DNA of 64,000 nt, taken from NCBI GenBank assembly GCA_942491885.1, contig CALOCQ010000003.1, positions 1 to 64,000 of the forward strand. The letters run 5' to 3'. Source of the DNA: CALBPI01 sp942491885. GTDB lineage: Bacteria; Pseudomonadota; Gammaproteobacteria; Steroidobacterales; Woeseiaceae. Positions 9,386 through 18,485 of this stretch are shown here, piece by piece. The position numbers and the translations under genes are program-made. Each line of letters begins with the position of its first letter. Within the stretch, counting starts at the first letter, position 1. Under the pieces are notes generated by a model that did not search any database, was not told where the DNA came from, and saw nothing but the letters and a program-made list of their open reading frames with translations.

Positions 9386-11791
9386 ATGTCCCGTTTCTCG
9401 AAATTCCCGGCCGCTGCGCTGATACTGTTTTTTGCGTCCGCTGCATTCGCGCAGGATGTCACGCTGGAAACCATCATGGCGGACCCCGACTGGATCGGCA
9501 ACGCGCCGGAGCGCCCCTACTGGGCGGATGACAGCGAATCCGTGTACTACGTCCAAAAGCGTGTCGGTGAGGATATTCGCGACCCGTTCCGGGTCAGTGT
9601 GGCGGGCACCGGGCCGGTAGCCGTCGAACCGGGCGCACCGCAAAGCTCCAATGCCAGTCGTCGTTACAACGACGCGCGCAACGCGGTGGTGTGGACCGAC
9701 GATGGCGATGTGTTCGTGCGCACACTGCCCGACGGTGCGATCAGGCAGCTGACACGCAGCGTCGACAGCGAGCGCGACGCGCAGTTCGTCACGGGCATGA
9801 ATGCGGTCAGCTACACGACGTCCGCAGGCTTTGTGGTGCATGACCTGGCAACGGGCAGCGTTGCACAGCTGCTCGATTTAAAATTTGCCGATGACCCGGA
9901 CAAGGATGAGAAATTCGACACGTTGCGTGAAAACCAGCGGCGAATTTATGAGACGGTCGTCGAAGAGGCGCGCCGTGCGGACGTGATCAAGGAAGAGGGC
10001 CGGGAGCGCCGCGTCGCAAGCGGTATTGCACCACCGCAGCCGCTGTATCTTGGCAAAGACCTGGAGTCCGCCCGCCAGGTATTGTCGCCGGACGCGCGTC
10101 ATCTGTTGCTGGTCACCCGCCCGGCCAAGCACAAGCGCGGCAAGCGCGGCATCATGCCGAACTACATGACGGAGAGCGGCTACACAGAGACAACCGAATT
10201 GCGTCCCCGGGTAGGCCGCAACGGTCCGGCTCCGCATCGTGTCTGGTTGGTCAATATTGCGACGCAGTCAGTGGAGGAAGTCGCGTTCAACGATCTGCCG
10301 GGCATCGACAAAGACCCGCTGGCGAAATTGCGTGACAGCGCGCTTGCCTGGCATGTTGAACGCGGTGCCGACAAGAGCGAGGTCGAGAAGGCGTTGAAAG
10401 CGCCCGACCTGCGTGCACTAGAGGTAGAGGAGGCCGAGTGGTCGGCCGACGCGAGCCGCGTTGCATTGCAGTTGCACGCCCACGACAACAAGGACCGCTG
10501 GATCGTCAGCATCGACGTGGCCGATCCGAAGCCGGCAACCCAGCATCGGCTCAGCGATGAGGCATGGATCAATTACACCCACAACGATTTCGGTTGGCTA
10601 ACGGACAACCGCACGTTGTGGTATCTCTCGGAAGAGTCGGGCTATTCGCAGCTCTACACGAAGACGATTGGCGAGCGGCGTGCCAGGGCACTGACGGGCG
10701 GCACCTATGTGGTGTCCGACCCGGTACTGACGCCGGATGGCACCGCGCTCGTGTTTCGCGCCAACATAAAGCACCCCGGCACCTATGAGATCCATCGTGT
10801 CGCGGTCGCCGGTGGCGACATCGATACGCTCACTGATCTGGGTGGCCTGAACGACTTCGTGCTGTCCCCGGATGGCAGTCATTTGCTGGTCAGTCACAGC
10901 GAGTTTGACCGCCATGCGGACCTGTTCCACGTCGCGCTCGACGCGGGCACGATGGCGAAGCGACTGACAGACACGGTCAGTGATGCCTTTAAGGCTTACG
11001 ACTGGGTCATTCCCGAGATTGTCGAGATCCCGTCGTCGCACGTCGATCGCAGCATTTACAGCAAACTGTATTTGCCGGCGGATTTTGATCCCGCGAAGAG
11101 ATACCCGGCGGTCATGTTTGTGCATGGTGCCGGCTACACGCAGAACGCGCACAGCGGCTGGCCTTACTATTTCCGCGAGTTCCTGTTTCACACGCTGCTC
11201 ACTCAGCGCGGCGTGGTGGTACTGGACATGGATTACCGCGCGTCGAAGGGCTACGGGCGCGACTGGCGCACGGCGATTTATCGCCAGATGGGTCACCCCG
11301 AACTCGAGGACTTCCAGGACGGCGTTGCCTGGCTCGTGGAGAACTATGCCGTCGATAAGGATCGCGTCGGCGTCTACGGCGGGTCTTACGGCGGCTTCAT
11401 GACCTTCATGTCGATGTTCCGTGATCCCGGCCTGTTTGCGGCTGGCGCCGCTTTGCGCCCGGTCGTGGACTGGGCACACTACAACCATGGCTACACGTCA
11501 AACATACTCAACACGCCGCTCATTGACCCTGAGGCCTACGAGAAAAGCTCGCCGATCTTCTTTGCTGACGGTCTCGAGAACCCGCTATTGATTGCCGCCG
11601 GCATGCAGGACAACAACGTGTTCTTTCAGGATTCCGTCTTGTTGGTGCAACGTTTGCTGGAATTGCAAAAGCAGGATTTCGAGCTGGCGGTTTATCCGCT
11701 CGACCCGCATGGCTTCAAGCACGCAGATTCCTGGCTCGATGAGTATCGTCGCATCCTCAAGTTGATGGAAAACCATGTCATCAACCCGTAA
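9386..11791 (+). CDS. Exported S9 family serine peptidase (DPP IV / acylaminoacyl peptidase type)
   Basis: A signal peptide ending FFASAAFAQ is followed by a long beta-propeller region (TolB/PD40-like blades, for example ADDSESVYYVQKR and LTPDGTALVFRA) and then the alpha/beta hydrolase domain. The catalytic triad can be placed: Ser667 in YGGSYGGFM, Asp742 in MQDNNVFF and His775 in DPHGFKH. These periplasmic or secreted enzymes remove dipeptides or cleave short peptides; the substrate is not predictable. The 801-residue length is normal for the family. The ATG at 9386 follows AGGAA and starts the signal peptide exactly. It is the first of two S9 peptidases in the window; the other is at 54961-56967. 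Confidence 0.9.
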   Translation: MSRFSKFPAAALILFFASAAFAQDVTLETIMADPDWIGNAPERPYWADDSESVYYVQKRVGEDIRDPFRVSVAGTGPVAVEPGAPQSSNASRRYNDARNAVVWTDDGDVFVRTLPDGAIRQLTRSVDSERDAQFVTGMNAVSYTTSAGFVVHDLATGSVAQLLDLKFADDPDKDEKFDTLRENQRRIYETVVEEARRADVIKEEGRERRVASGIAPPQPLYLGKDLESARQVLSPDARHLLLVTRPAKHKRGKRGIMPNYMTESGYTETTELRPRVGRNGPAPHRVWLVNIATQSVEEVAFNDLPGIDKDPLAKLRDSALAWHVERGADKSEVEKALKAPDLRALEVEEAEWSADASRVALQLHAHDNKDRWIVSIDVADPKPATQHRLSDEAWINYTHNDFGWLTDNRTLWYLSEESGYSQLYTKTIGERRARALTGGTYVVSDPVLTPDGTALVFRANIKHPGTYEIHRVAVAGGDIDTLTDLGGLNDFVLSPDGSHLLVSHSEFDRHADLFHVALDAGTMAKRLTDTVSDAFKAYDWVIPEIVEIPSSHVDRSIYSKLYLPADFDPAKRYPAVMFVHGAGYTQNAHSGWPYYFREFLFHTLLTQRGVVVLDMDYRASKGYGRDWRTAIYRQMGHPELEDFQDGVAWLVENYAVDKDRVGVYGGSYGGFMTFMSMFRDPGLFAAGAALRPVVDWAHYNHGYTSNILNTPLIDPEAYEKSSPIFFADGLENPLLIAAGMQDNNVFFQDSVLLVQRLLELQKQDFELAVYPLDPHGFKHADSWLDEYRRILKLMENHVINP

Positions 11792-11856
11792 TGCGGGCTC
11801 CGGCGATACAAGCTTCGGCTATGCTATGGCTAGCCAAAACCCAACGGTGAACCGCT

Positions 11857-13239
11857 TTGCGTAAATTGCACGACCTTGTAAAAGCCCAGGACCAGACGGA
11901 TGAGATCGTTGAAGATGTCGTCGGTGATCTGCCTGAACGCGTGTCCGCCGTGCTCGACGCCGCGCTGGCAGCGGCCAGAGACGTTGTCGATCAGGTGTGG
12001 TCGGTTCAGGGTGGGATTGAGCTTGCGGTAATTTTAGCTTCCGGTCTGTTGGCCTGGTTGCTGCGTAAACCGTTTCGCGCGCTTCTGGAGCGCTTCTGGC
12101 CGGGTAAGGATATCGCTGCGAGTCAGCACGGACTCAGGACCTTAACGTCGCTGGCGCTGCCTATTGTCTGGGTAATTCTGTTGTGGACAGCGACCGTCGT
12201 GTCACGCGAGCTTGGTGGCACGATGGGTGTGCTGCGCGTTGTCGCCAGCCTGCTGAACGCCTGGATCGTGATTCAGATTGTGGTGTCGCTGGTGCGTGAC
12301 CGCTTCGTTGCGCGCTTGTTTGCCGGATTCGCATGGACAGTCGCGGCACTGAATATCCTTGGCCTGCTGGGCCCGACCGTCAGCTACCTGAACACAACCA
12401 GCTTTCCGCTCGCGGGTCCCGACATCACCTTGCTCAAAATCATCAAGGGTGTGTTGCTGGCCGTGCTGTTGGTTTGGGTCGCGACGGCGACGGCGGGTCT
12501 TGTCAGGGCGAGCCTGAACCGGTCCCAGCGCCTGACGCCGTCGGTACAGAACCTGGTCGCACAGGGTGCGCGTCTCGGATTGCTGTTCCTTGCCATTGTC
12601 CTCGCGATGAGTGCAATCGGCATCGACCTGACCGTGTTCGCGGTGTTCTCGGGTGCTATTGGCGTCGGTATCGGCTTCGGGCTGCAGTCAATCTTCAGCA
12701 ACCTGATGGCAGGCATCATCCTGCTGCTGGAAAAAAGCGTGAAGGTCGGCGATTTCATTGAATTCGATAACGGGCTTGCCGGCGAGGTCCGCGAGATCAA
12801 CATTCGCGCGACGCTGGTCACCACCAACGACAACATCGACATCCTGGTGCCGAACGAGGAGTTCATCAAGACGCGAGTGACCAACTGGACGCTGCGAGAG
12901 GGCTATCGACGCATTCGTATCCCGTTCGGCGTCGCCTACGGCACCGATAAGGATCTGGTCAAGAAAGCCGTCCTTGAAGCGGCCGGCCATGTACCCCATA
13001 ACCTCGAGGGGACGGGCGCAAAAGATCCGCAGGTTTGGCTCACGGGCTTTGGCGATTCGAGTCTCGACTTCGAGCTGGTGATCTGGCTCAGGCCTGAGGC
13101 GGTCAAGCGCCCGGGTGCCGTTGCCGCCGACTACAACTGGGCCATCGAGACGGCATTAGGCAAATACGGTATCGAGATTCCGTTCCCGCAGCGCGACCTG
13201 CATATTCGCTCTGGATTGCCGAAGCGCATCGACGAATAG
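11857..13239 (+). CDS. Mechanosensitive ion channel, MscS family
   Basis: The protein has a short hydrophilic N-terminal coil, four or five membrane helices, and then the pore helix and beta domain of MscS channels. The pore segment AIGVGIGFGLQSIFSNLMAG, with its Gly/Ala ridge, runs into VKVGDFIEF and the beta-domain sequence VREINIRATLVTTND. A C-terminal alpha/beta domain follows, ending at residue 460. It would open under membrane tension at the inner membrane and release solutes during osmotic downshock. The length is larger than E. coli MscS because of extra N-terminal helices. The start is a TTG at 11857; its ribosome binding site is weak, so the exact start is uncertain. It is transcribed alone, ahead of the ahpC promoter region. 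Confidence 0.85.
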   Translation: MRKLHDLVKAQDQTDEIVEDVVGDLPERVSAVLDAALAAARDVVDQVWSVQGGIELAVILASGLLAWLLRKPFRALLERFWPGKDIAASQHGLRTLTSLALPIVWVILLWTATVVSRELGGTMGVLRVVASLLNAWIVIQIVVSLVRDRFVARLFAGFAWTVAALNILGLLGPTVSYLNTTSFPLAGPDITLLKIIKGVLLAVLLVWVATATAGLVRASLNRSQRLTPSVQNLVAQGARLGLLFLAIVLAMSAIGIDLTVFAVFSGAIGVGIGFGLQSIFSNLMAGIILLLEKSVKVGDFIEFDNGLAGEVREINIRATLVTTNDNIDILVPNEEFIKTRVTNWTLREGYRRIRIPFGVAYGTDKDLVKKAVLEAAGHVPHNLEGTGAKDPQVWLTGFGDSSLDFELVIWLRPEAVKRPGAVAADYNWAIETALGKYGIEIPFPQRDLHIRSGLPKRIDE

Positions 13240-13272
13240 CGTTAAATAACTGATTTAAAAGCTTTTATAGCG

Positions 13273-13309
13273 ATTGATTGTGTCTATCGTGCCGATAGAC
13301 ACAATCTAC
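13273..13309 (+). promoter_or_regulatory. OxyR-type operator upstream of ahpC
   Basis: Four tetranucleotides spaced exactly seven bases apart read ATTG-N7-CTAT-N7-ATAG-N7-CTAC. The established OxyR consensus is ATAG-N7-CTAT-N7-ATAG-N7-CTAT, so 14 of 16 key bases match with perfect spacing. The centre is a perfect 14-bp inverted repeat (13276-13289 and 13293-13306, 3-bp spacer). It lies about 75 bases before the ahpC start, where OxyR would contact RNA polymerase. Peroxide-induced control of ahpCF is inferred from this; no oxyR gene is in the window. Confidence 0.8.
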
Positions 13310-13381
13310 TTCTATTGCCGTGTCCATTCGGTGACAATGTTTTTTCTAAGTTTTGAACCCTGACAACAAAGGATCTCTCTC

Positions 13382-13945
13382 ATGGCTCTTATTGGACAAT
13401 CTATTCCGGAATTTTCCGCCGACGTATTCCACGACGGCGAATTCAAAACGGTCACTTCTGAAGACGTAAAAGGCAAATGGGCGATCTTCATGTTCTACCC
13501 TGCCGACTTTACATTCGTCTGCCCGACCGAGCTTGAAGACATGGCGGCTCACTACCCCGAGCTTCAAGGACTGGGTGTAGAAGTCTACGCGGTTTCTACC
13601 GACTCGCATTTCGTGCACAAAGCGTGGCACGAAACCAGTGAAGCTATCGGCAAAGTGAACTACCCGATGATCGGCGATCCGACCGGCAAGATCACCCGCG
13701 GTTTCGACGTCATGATCGAAGAAGCCGGCCAGGCGCTGCGCGGCACCTTCCTCGTCGATCCTGATGGCATCATCCAGGTCTACGAAATTCACACGCTGGG
13801 TGTCGGTCGTTCTGCGAAAGACATGGTCCGTAAAGTGAAAGCGGCTCAGTACGTTCGCGACAACGACGGCGAAGTGTGTCCGGCGGCCTGGGAAAAAGGT
13901 CAGAAAACATTGACGCCTTCTCTGGATCTTGTTGGCAAGATCTAA
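13382..13945 (+). CDS. ahpC: Alkyl hydroperoxide reductase subunit C (2-Cys peroxiredoxin)
   Basis: This is a typical 187-residue AhpC. The peroxidatic cysteine lies in DFTFVCPTE (about residue 47) and the resolving cysteine in GEVCPAAW (about 166). The C-terminal region carries the usual YF-like tail region in shortened form. It reduces hydrogen peroxide and organic hydroperoxides in the cytoplasm and is recycled by AhpF, whose gene follows. Codon choice is more biased and AT-richer than in neighbouring genes, as expected for a highly expressed protein. The ATG has the ribosome binding site AAAGGATC. An OxyR-type operator lies upstream and a strong hairpin terminator downstream, so ahpC probably makes an abundant monocistronic transcript plus some read-through into ahpF. 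Confidence 0.97.
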   Translation: MALIGQSIPEFSADVFHDGEFKTVTSEDVKGKWAIFMFYPADFTFVCPTELEDMAAHYPELQGLGVEVYAVSTDSHFVHKAWHETSEAIGKVNYPMIGDPTGKITRGFDVMIEEAGQALRGTFLVDPDGIIQVYEIHTLGVGRSAKDMVRKVKAAQYVRDNDGEVCPAAWEKGQKTLTPSLDLVGKI

Positions 13946-13975
13946 AGACAAAGCCCCCAGGCAAGTGAAAGTAGT

Positions 13976-14003
13976 CGGGGCGGCATTGCCGCCCCGGTTT
14001 TTA
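13976..14003 (+). terminator. Rho-independent terminator/attenuator between ahpC and ahpF
   Basis: A 9-bp GC stem (CGGGGCGGC / GCCGCCCCG) with the loop ATT is followed by G and five T residues. Its place between ahpC and ahpF suggests partial termination, giving more AhpC than AhpF, as is common in this operon. Confidence 0.85.
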
Positions 14004-14018
14004 TGAAAGGAAAGATTC

Positions 14019-15623
14019 ATGCTCAATAAAGAACTTCTTGATTCGGTCAAGTCATACACCGAATCGCTGTCGCGCGATATCACGTTCGTGGTCCAGACCG
14101 GCGAGCATGAGTCACGCGGCGAACTGGTCGAATTTCTGACTTCGTTCGCCAGTGTCTCTGATCGCATGCATGTTGCCGAGCGCGACATGGGCGCGGTCCT
14201 TCGTGGCGGTGCAAGCTTCCTTATCGAAGCCGACGGCAAGTCGACCGGCATTGTATTTTCCGGCGTTCCCGGCGGCCACGAGTTCAGCTCGTTTGTGCTT
14301 GCGGTGCTGAATGCCGGCGGCACACCGGTGAAACTCGACGATGCGCTGAAGTCCATTGTCGAGCGCGTCAGCGATACACTGAAATTCGAAACCGTGGTCA
14401 GTCTCAGCTGCCACAACTGCCCGGATGTCGTGCAGACGCTGAACCAGTTTGCCAACCTGAATGACAACATTTCGGCGGAGATGATTGAAGGCGGCGCCTA
14501 TGCCGATGTCGTCGAGTCCCGCAACATCCAGGGCGTGCCTGCGGTATTCCTCAACGGTGAGCCGTTCGCGAACGGCAAGATCGATACAGCAATGATTATC
14601 GAAAAGCTGCTCGCGAAATACCCGGAGTTGGCCAAGCAGAGCGCCGACGAAAGCGCCAGACTGCCGTTGCAGGATGTCGCCATCGTTGGCGGTGGTCCGG
14701 CGGGCGTATCCGCGGCGATATATGCGGCAAGAAAGGGCTTTTCAGTCACATTGATCGCCGAGCGCTTCGGCGGCCAGGTGAAGGACACGATGGGTATCGA
14801 AAACCTGGTGTCGACGCCGGAAACGACCGGCCCGGAAGTGGTCAGCGGCATGCTCGAGCACTTGAAACAATACGACATCACGCTCAAAGAACACTTGCGG
14901 GTCGACTCGATTGATTCGGGCGACATCAAGCGGCTGACGCTGTCTTCGGGCGAAGTCATAGAGGCGCGCTCTCTGATCATCGCCACCGGTGCGAACTGGC
15001 GTAAGCTGGGTGTGCCGGGCGAGGAGGAGTACATCGGCAACGGCGTGGCGTATTGCCCGCATTGCGATGGTCCTTTCTTCAAGGGCAAGGATGTCGCCGT
15101 CGTTGGTGGCGGTAACTCCGGTATAGAGGCGGCACTGGACCTGGCGGGCATCGTCAAGCATGTGACCGTGCTCGAATTCCTGCCCGAGCTTAAAGCCGAC
15201 AAGATTCTGGTCGAGAAGGCGCTGGAGCGCGACAACATCACGATCATCACCAATGCGGCGAGCAAAGAGATCAAGGCGACTGATGGCAAGGTCAGCAGTA
15301 TCGTCTACGAAAACCGCGTCAGCGGCGAACAGCATGAAGTCGACCTGAAGGCGGTCTTCATCCAGATTGGTCTCGTCCCGAACTCGAGCTTCCTCAAGGG
15401 CGTTGTCGATCTGTCTCAATACGGCGAGGTCATCATCAACGCGAAAGGCGAGACCAGTGAGCCGGGTATTTTTGCCTGCGGCGATGTCACGACGGTGCCG
15501 TACAAGCAGATCGTTGTTGCGCTGGGCGAGGGCAGCAAGTCCGCGCTGACCGCCTTCGAATACCTGATCATGCACGCCCCGAAGGTCAAGGACGCAACCT
15601 CCGAAGAGGCTGCTGCTGCCTGA
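14019..15623 (+). CDS. ahpF: Alkyl hydroperoxide reductase subunit F
   Basis: The 534-residue protein has the full AhpF layout. An N-terminal pair of thioredoxin-like folds carries the redox motif CHNC (near residue 129). It is joined to a thioredoxin-reductase-like part with an FAD site (VAIVGGGPAGVSA), the redox pair CPHC in VAYCPHCDGPF and an NAD(P)H site (VAVVGGGNSG). It passes electrons from NADH through FAD and two disulfides to AhpC. The C-terminal GIFACGDVTTVPYKQ is the usual FAD-binding end. The ATG at 14019 follows GAAAGGAAAG. It is co-transcribed with ahpC through a leaky terminator and ends before a second hairpin. Confidence 0.97.
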   Translation: MLNKELLDSVKSYTESLSRDITFVVQTGEHESRGELVEFLTSFASVSDRMHVAERDMGAVLRGGASFLIEADGKSTGIVFSGVPGGHEFSSFVLAVLNAGGTPVKLDDALKSIVERVSDTLKFETVVSLSCHNCPDVVQTLNQFANLNDNISAEMIEGGAYADVVESRNIQGVPAVFLNGEPFANGKIDTAMIIEKLLAKYPELAKQSADESARLPLQDVAIVGGGPAGVSAAIYAARKGFSVTLIAERFGGQVKDTMGIENLVSTPETTGPEVVSGMLEHLKQYDITLKEHLRVDSIDSGDIKRLTLSSGEVIEARSLIIATGANWRKLGVPGEEEYIGNGVAYCPHCDGPFFKGKDVAVVGGGNSGIEAALDLAGIVKHVTVLEFLPELKADKILVEKALERDNITIITNAASKEIKATDGKVSSIVYENRVSGEQHEVDLKAVFIQIGLVPNSSFLKGVVDLSQYGEVIINAKGETSEPGIFACGDVTTVPYKQIVVALGEGSKSALTAFEYLIMHAPKVKDATSEEAAAA

Positions 15624-15651
15624 TTCCAGCGGCGGATGTGGCAATCTCAAG

Positions 15652-15684
15652 GCCGCTTTCTCGAATGAGAGGGCGGCTTTTTTA
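15652..15684 (+). terminator. Rho-independent terminator after ahpF
   Basis: The arms GCCGC..TCTC and GAGA..GCGGC pair around a GAAT loop, with a two-base internal mismatch, and are followed by a run of six or seven T residues. Confidence 0.8.
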
Positions 15685-15778
15685 TTGCATAATGCAAATG
15701 TAAGCATCGCCCCCTGCGCAGCGGCCTGTCTGCTACGCTGTTCTATTGAATTCGACGCGCGCTATGGAGGTGGCCACG

Positions 15779-16732
15779 ATGAAATTATCCAGAAACCTAA
15801 TGACTGTATTCGCGACCGCGGCGATCGCCGCTTGTGGCGGCAGTAGCGAAGCGCCGTTGACCGGCGAGCAAACGGGCTCGCTGTCCCTGCGTCTGGCCGA
15901 TGCGCCGGTCGAAAACGTCAGTGAAGTATGGGTCAGCTTCAGCGGCGTTTCTATCCGCCGCGAAGGCGACGAGGACGCTTCCGAGATCATCTTCGACTCG
16001 CCGCGCAGCGTCGATCTGCTGACGCTGATCGATGGCAATACCGAGACGTTGCTGTCCAGCGAACCATTGCCCGTTGGGCGTTATGACCAGCTTCGATTGC
16101 TGGTTAACGCCGAGTTTGACGGCGTATTCGATTCCTATGTGATCACGGACGCCGGCGGCCAGGTTGAGCTGCGCGTGCCGAGCGGATCACAGTCGGGTCT
16201 GAAGCTGATCAACGATATCGTCATTACCAACAACCAGAGCGCATCGTTTTTGCTCGATTGGGATGTACGAAAAGGTCTGGTCAATCCGCGCGGGCAGCCA
16301 GGTTATTTCCTGAAGCCGACGATCCGTGTGATCGATGACACCGAGTTCGGCACGCTGGTCGGAAGCGTCGCGGTCGCGACACTTGAGGACGAGACCTGTA
16401 CTAACGATCTCGCCACCGACGAGGGCAGCGCGGTGTATATTTTTGCTGGCAGAGGCACTACCCCGACCGATATCGCCGGGCTCGAAACGGATCCCGTAGC
16501 GACCGTGGCCGTGCGCCAGGGCGACAACGGCGTGTATGGCTACGAGGCTATCCTGACACCCGGCGACTACACCGTTGCCTTCACCTGCCAGGCGGGTGAC
16601 GACGACCCTGACGTCGATCAGAGTACGGTAGTCCCCGAAGGCGGGACGGAGCCTGTGCCGCTGGTATTCGTCACCAACGACAATTCTGACGTCACAGTGG
16701 TTGTGGATGGAGAGGTTGTGGTCGATTTCTAG
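15779..16732 (+). CDS. DUF4382 lipoprotein
   Basis: A lipoprotein signal (MKLSRNLMTVFATAAIAACGG, cleaved before Cys in IAAC) is followed by GSLSLRLADAPVENVSEVWVSF. This is the characteristic start of DUF4382, a beta-sandwich domain common in exported proteins of Gammaproteobacteria and Bacteroidetes. A second beta-rich segment from about residue 195 (TLVGSVAVATLED) may be a carboxypeptidase-regulatory-like fold. The ATG at 15779 follows GGAGG at good spacing; the longer open frame from 15746 would bury the signal. The function is unknown. It is probably anchored to the outer membrane, because no Asp follows the lipid-modified Cys. Confidence 0.82.
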   Translation: MKLSRNLMTVFATAAIAACGGSSEAPLTGEQTGSLSLRLADAPVENVSEVWVSFSGVSIRREGDEDASEIIFDSPRSVDLLTLIDGNTETLLSSEPLPVGRYDQLRLLVNAEFDGVFDSYVITDAGGQVELRVPSGSQSGLKLINDIVITNNQSASFLLDWDVRKGLVNPRGQPGYFLKPTIRVIDDTEFGTLVGSVAVATLEDETCTNDLATDEGSAVYIFAGRGTTPTDIAGLETDPVATVAVRQGDNGVYGYEAILTPGDYTVAFTCQAGDDDPDVDQSTVVPEGGTEPVPLVFVTNDNSDVTVVVDGEVVVDF

Positions 16733-16868
16733 CTGACGCGGCGCTCGCATGGTGCAAGTCTATCGCGCATCGGCGCGATGCTGACAGCCAACGATGGCGT
16801 GCGGTTTATGCAACCGGACGCGCTTATCGGGTATGCTTTCGGTCTGTTTTGCAGCGTTAAGAAATCTT

Positions 16869-17822
16869 ATGACGACTCAGGATCACAGAGCCCCGCACGG
16901 ACCCATCGTTGGGGGCGGCCGGCCTACTGCGAAGGCATGGTTGTTGGCAGTCATGCTCGCTGTTTTGGCGCTATCGGTCACCGGTTGCGCGAGCAGCGCA
17001 CAACGCGATTTCGACCCGGTCGTAATGGACACGCTGGAGATCGATCCCGCCAATCCGCCGCAGAATGTTGAGCTGGCGTTTAACAGTGCCGGTGCGCGGT
17101 TGCCGGGCTACCTGTTGGTGGCGAATGGTCGCGGCCCGCATCCAACGGTCGTGTTGTTGCATGGCTATCCGGGTAACGAGAAGAATCTCGACCTGGCGCA
17201 AACGCTACGCCGGACAGGTTTTAACGTGTTGTTCTTCCATTATCGCGGCGCCTGGGGCGCTCAGGGCGAGTTCGGCATCAACAATATGGTTCGCGATGTT
17301 GGTGCGGCGCTCAATTTCCTGCGCGCCAACGCGACCAAGTACCGGATCGATCAGCTGAGATTGTCGTTGGTCGGCCATTCGATGGGCGGCTTCGCGGCGC
17401 TGCATGCCGGCGCGCGCGACCAGCGTGTGATGTGTGTTGTTGGTTTAGCGGCAGCCAACCTCGGCGAATACGCGGCGCGCGATGACGCTGCGAAAGCGGG
17501 CTTTGAAAGCTACAGCGACGGGTTGTTTATGCTGGAAGGCTGGAGCGGCCGCCGGGCGATGACCGAGCTCACGTCTAACCCGAAAGCGCTCGACCTGCGC
17601 AACGATGCCGCCGGGCTTTCCGGCAAGGCGGTCTTGCTGATCACCGGGCGTCAGGATACGGCGGTACCGCTGGCGGTGCAGCAACGGCTTGTCGCCGCCT
17701 ATAGCCAACAGCCGCGCATCGATCTCACTGCGCTGGAAATGGAAGGCGACCACGCATTCTCCGTCAACCGTATCGCGCTGCAGCGCACGGTGACGGCGTG
17801 GATGGCCAACCGCTGCCGATGA
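16869..17822 (+). CDS. Alpha/beta-hydrolase lipoprotein
   Basis: An N-terminal hydrophobic stretch ends in the lipobox VTGC, so the protein is probably a lipoprotein facing the periplasm. The catalytic domain shows the oxyanion segment VVLLHGYPGN, the nucleophile elbow GHSMGGFAAL and a late GDHAFSV with the His. A Gly-Arg-Gln-Asp segment (ITGRQDTAVP) supplies the acid. This is the layout of BAAT/dienelactone-hydrolase-like esterases. The substrate is unknown. The ATG at 16869 follows AAGAAATC; upstream residues in the open frame are not conserved. A phosphatase-like exported protein gene follows 58 bases downstream. Confidence 0.82.
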   Translation: MTTQDHRAPHGPIVGGGRPTAKAWLLAVMLAVLALSVTGCASSAQRDFDPVVMDTLEIDPANPPQNVELAFNSAGARLPGYLLVANGRGPHPTVVLLHGYPGNEKNLDLAQTLRRTGFNVLFFHYRGAWGAQGEFGINNMVRDVGAALNFLRANATKYRIDQLRLSLVGHSMGGFAALHAGARDQRVMCVVGLAAANLGEYAARDDAAKAGFESYSDGLFMLEGWSGRRAMTELTSNPKALDLRNDAAGLSGKAVLLITGRQDTAVPLAVQQRLVAAYSQQPRIDLTALEMEGDHAFSVNRIALQRTVTAWMANRCR

Positions 17823-17880
17823 ACCTGCCGCGACCCGTCGCGTTAACCTAGCCACTATGAATACGGGAACGGAGACAACT

Positions 17881-18432
17881 ATGAGAAATGCCCTGATCGC
17901 TTTAGCGTTGTTGATCACAATGCCCGCGCTTGCCGACGATGACGGCATCATCAATTACGTCAGTTATTCGCCGGTGTTTGCGAGCAGCGGCCAGCCAAAT
18001 GCAGAGCAGCTCACCGCGTTGCGCGACGAAGGCCTTAAGCGCGTCGTTTATGTCGCCTACAGTGACCACGAACGCTCGCTGCCAAACGAAGATCGCGTCG
18101 CCAAGAATCTTGGGCTTGAGTACATCCACATCCCGGTGGAGTGGAACGCGCCAACGCAGTCGGATTTCGAGCTGTTTGCAAGCATCATGCAACAAGACCC
18201 GGACAAGCCGACGCTGCTGCACTGCCAGATGAATTACCGTGCTACCGCGTTTGCGATGCTTTATCGTGTGATTTACGACGACGTGCCATTGGCAAGCGCG
18301 AAGGCTGATATGAACGCCGTATGGACGCCGAATGAAACCTGGACCGGTTATATTCGTGATGTACTGGAGCGCGCGGATATCGATCCCGATTGCGAAGGCT
18401 GCGACTGGACGCCAGCCAAGCCTCAGCACTGA
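17881..18432 (+). CDS. Exported protein tyrosine phosphatase-like (DUF442/BLH-type) protein
   Basis: A signal peptide (ALIALALLITMPALA) precedes a ~165-residue domain. FASSGQPNAEQLTALRDEG is the usual N-terminal motif of the DUF442/BLH phosphatase-like group, and LLHCQMNYRATAF is the active-site loop. The loop has Cys and Arg separated by four residues rather than the five of classical tyrosine phosphatases; this shorter form is normal in this group. The protein would act in the periplasm. Its natural substrate is unknown, and related domains occur in sulfide- or beta-lactamase-like hydrolase fusions. The ATG at 17881 follows GGAGACAACT. Confidence 0.78.
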   Translation: MRNALIALALLITMPALADDDGIINYVSYSPVFASSGQPNAEQLTALRDEGLKRVVYVAYSDHERSLPNEDRVAKNLGLEYIHIPVEWNAPTQSDFELFASIMQQDPDKPTLLHCQMNYRATAFAMLYRVIYDDVPLASAKADMNAVWTPNETWTGYIRDVLERADIDPDCEGCDWTPAKPQH

Positions 18433-18485
18433 TACCAAAGCGATCGGGGGTGGTCGGCGAGCGTGGTGGCTCGCGCAAGTTGATT

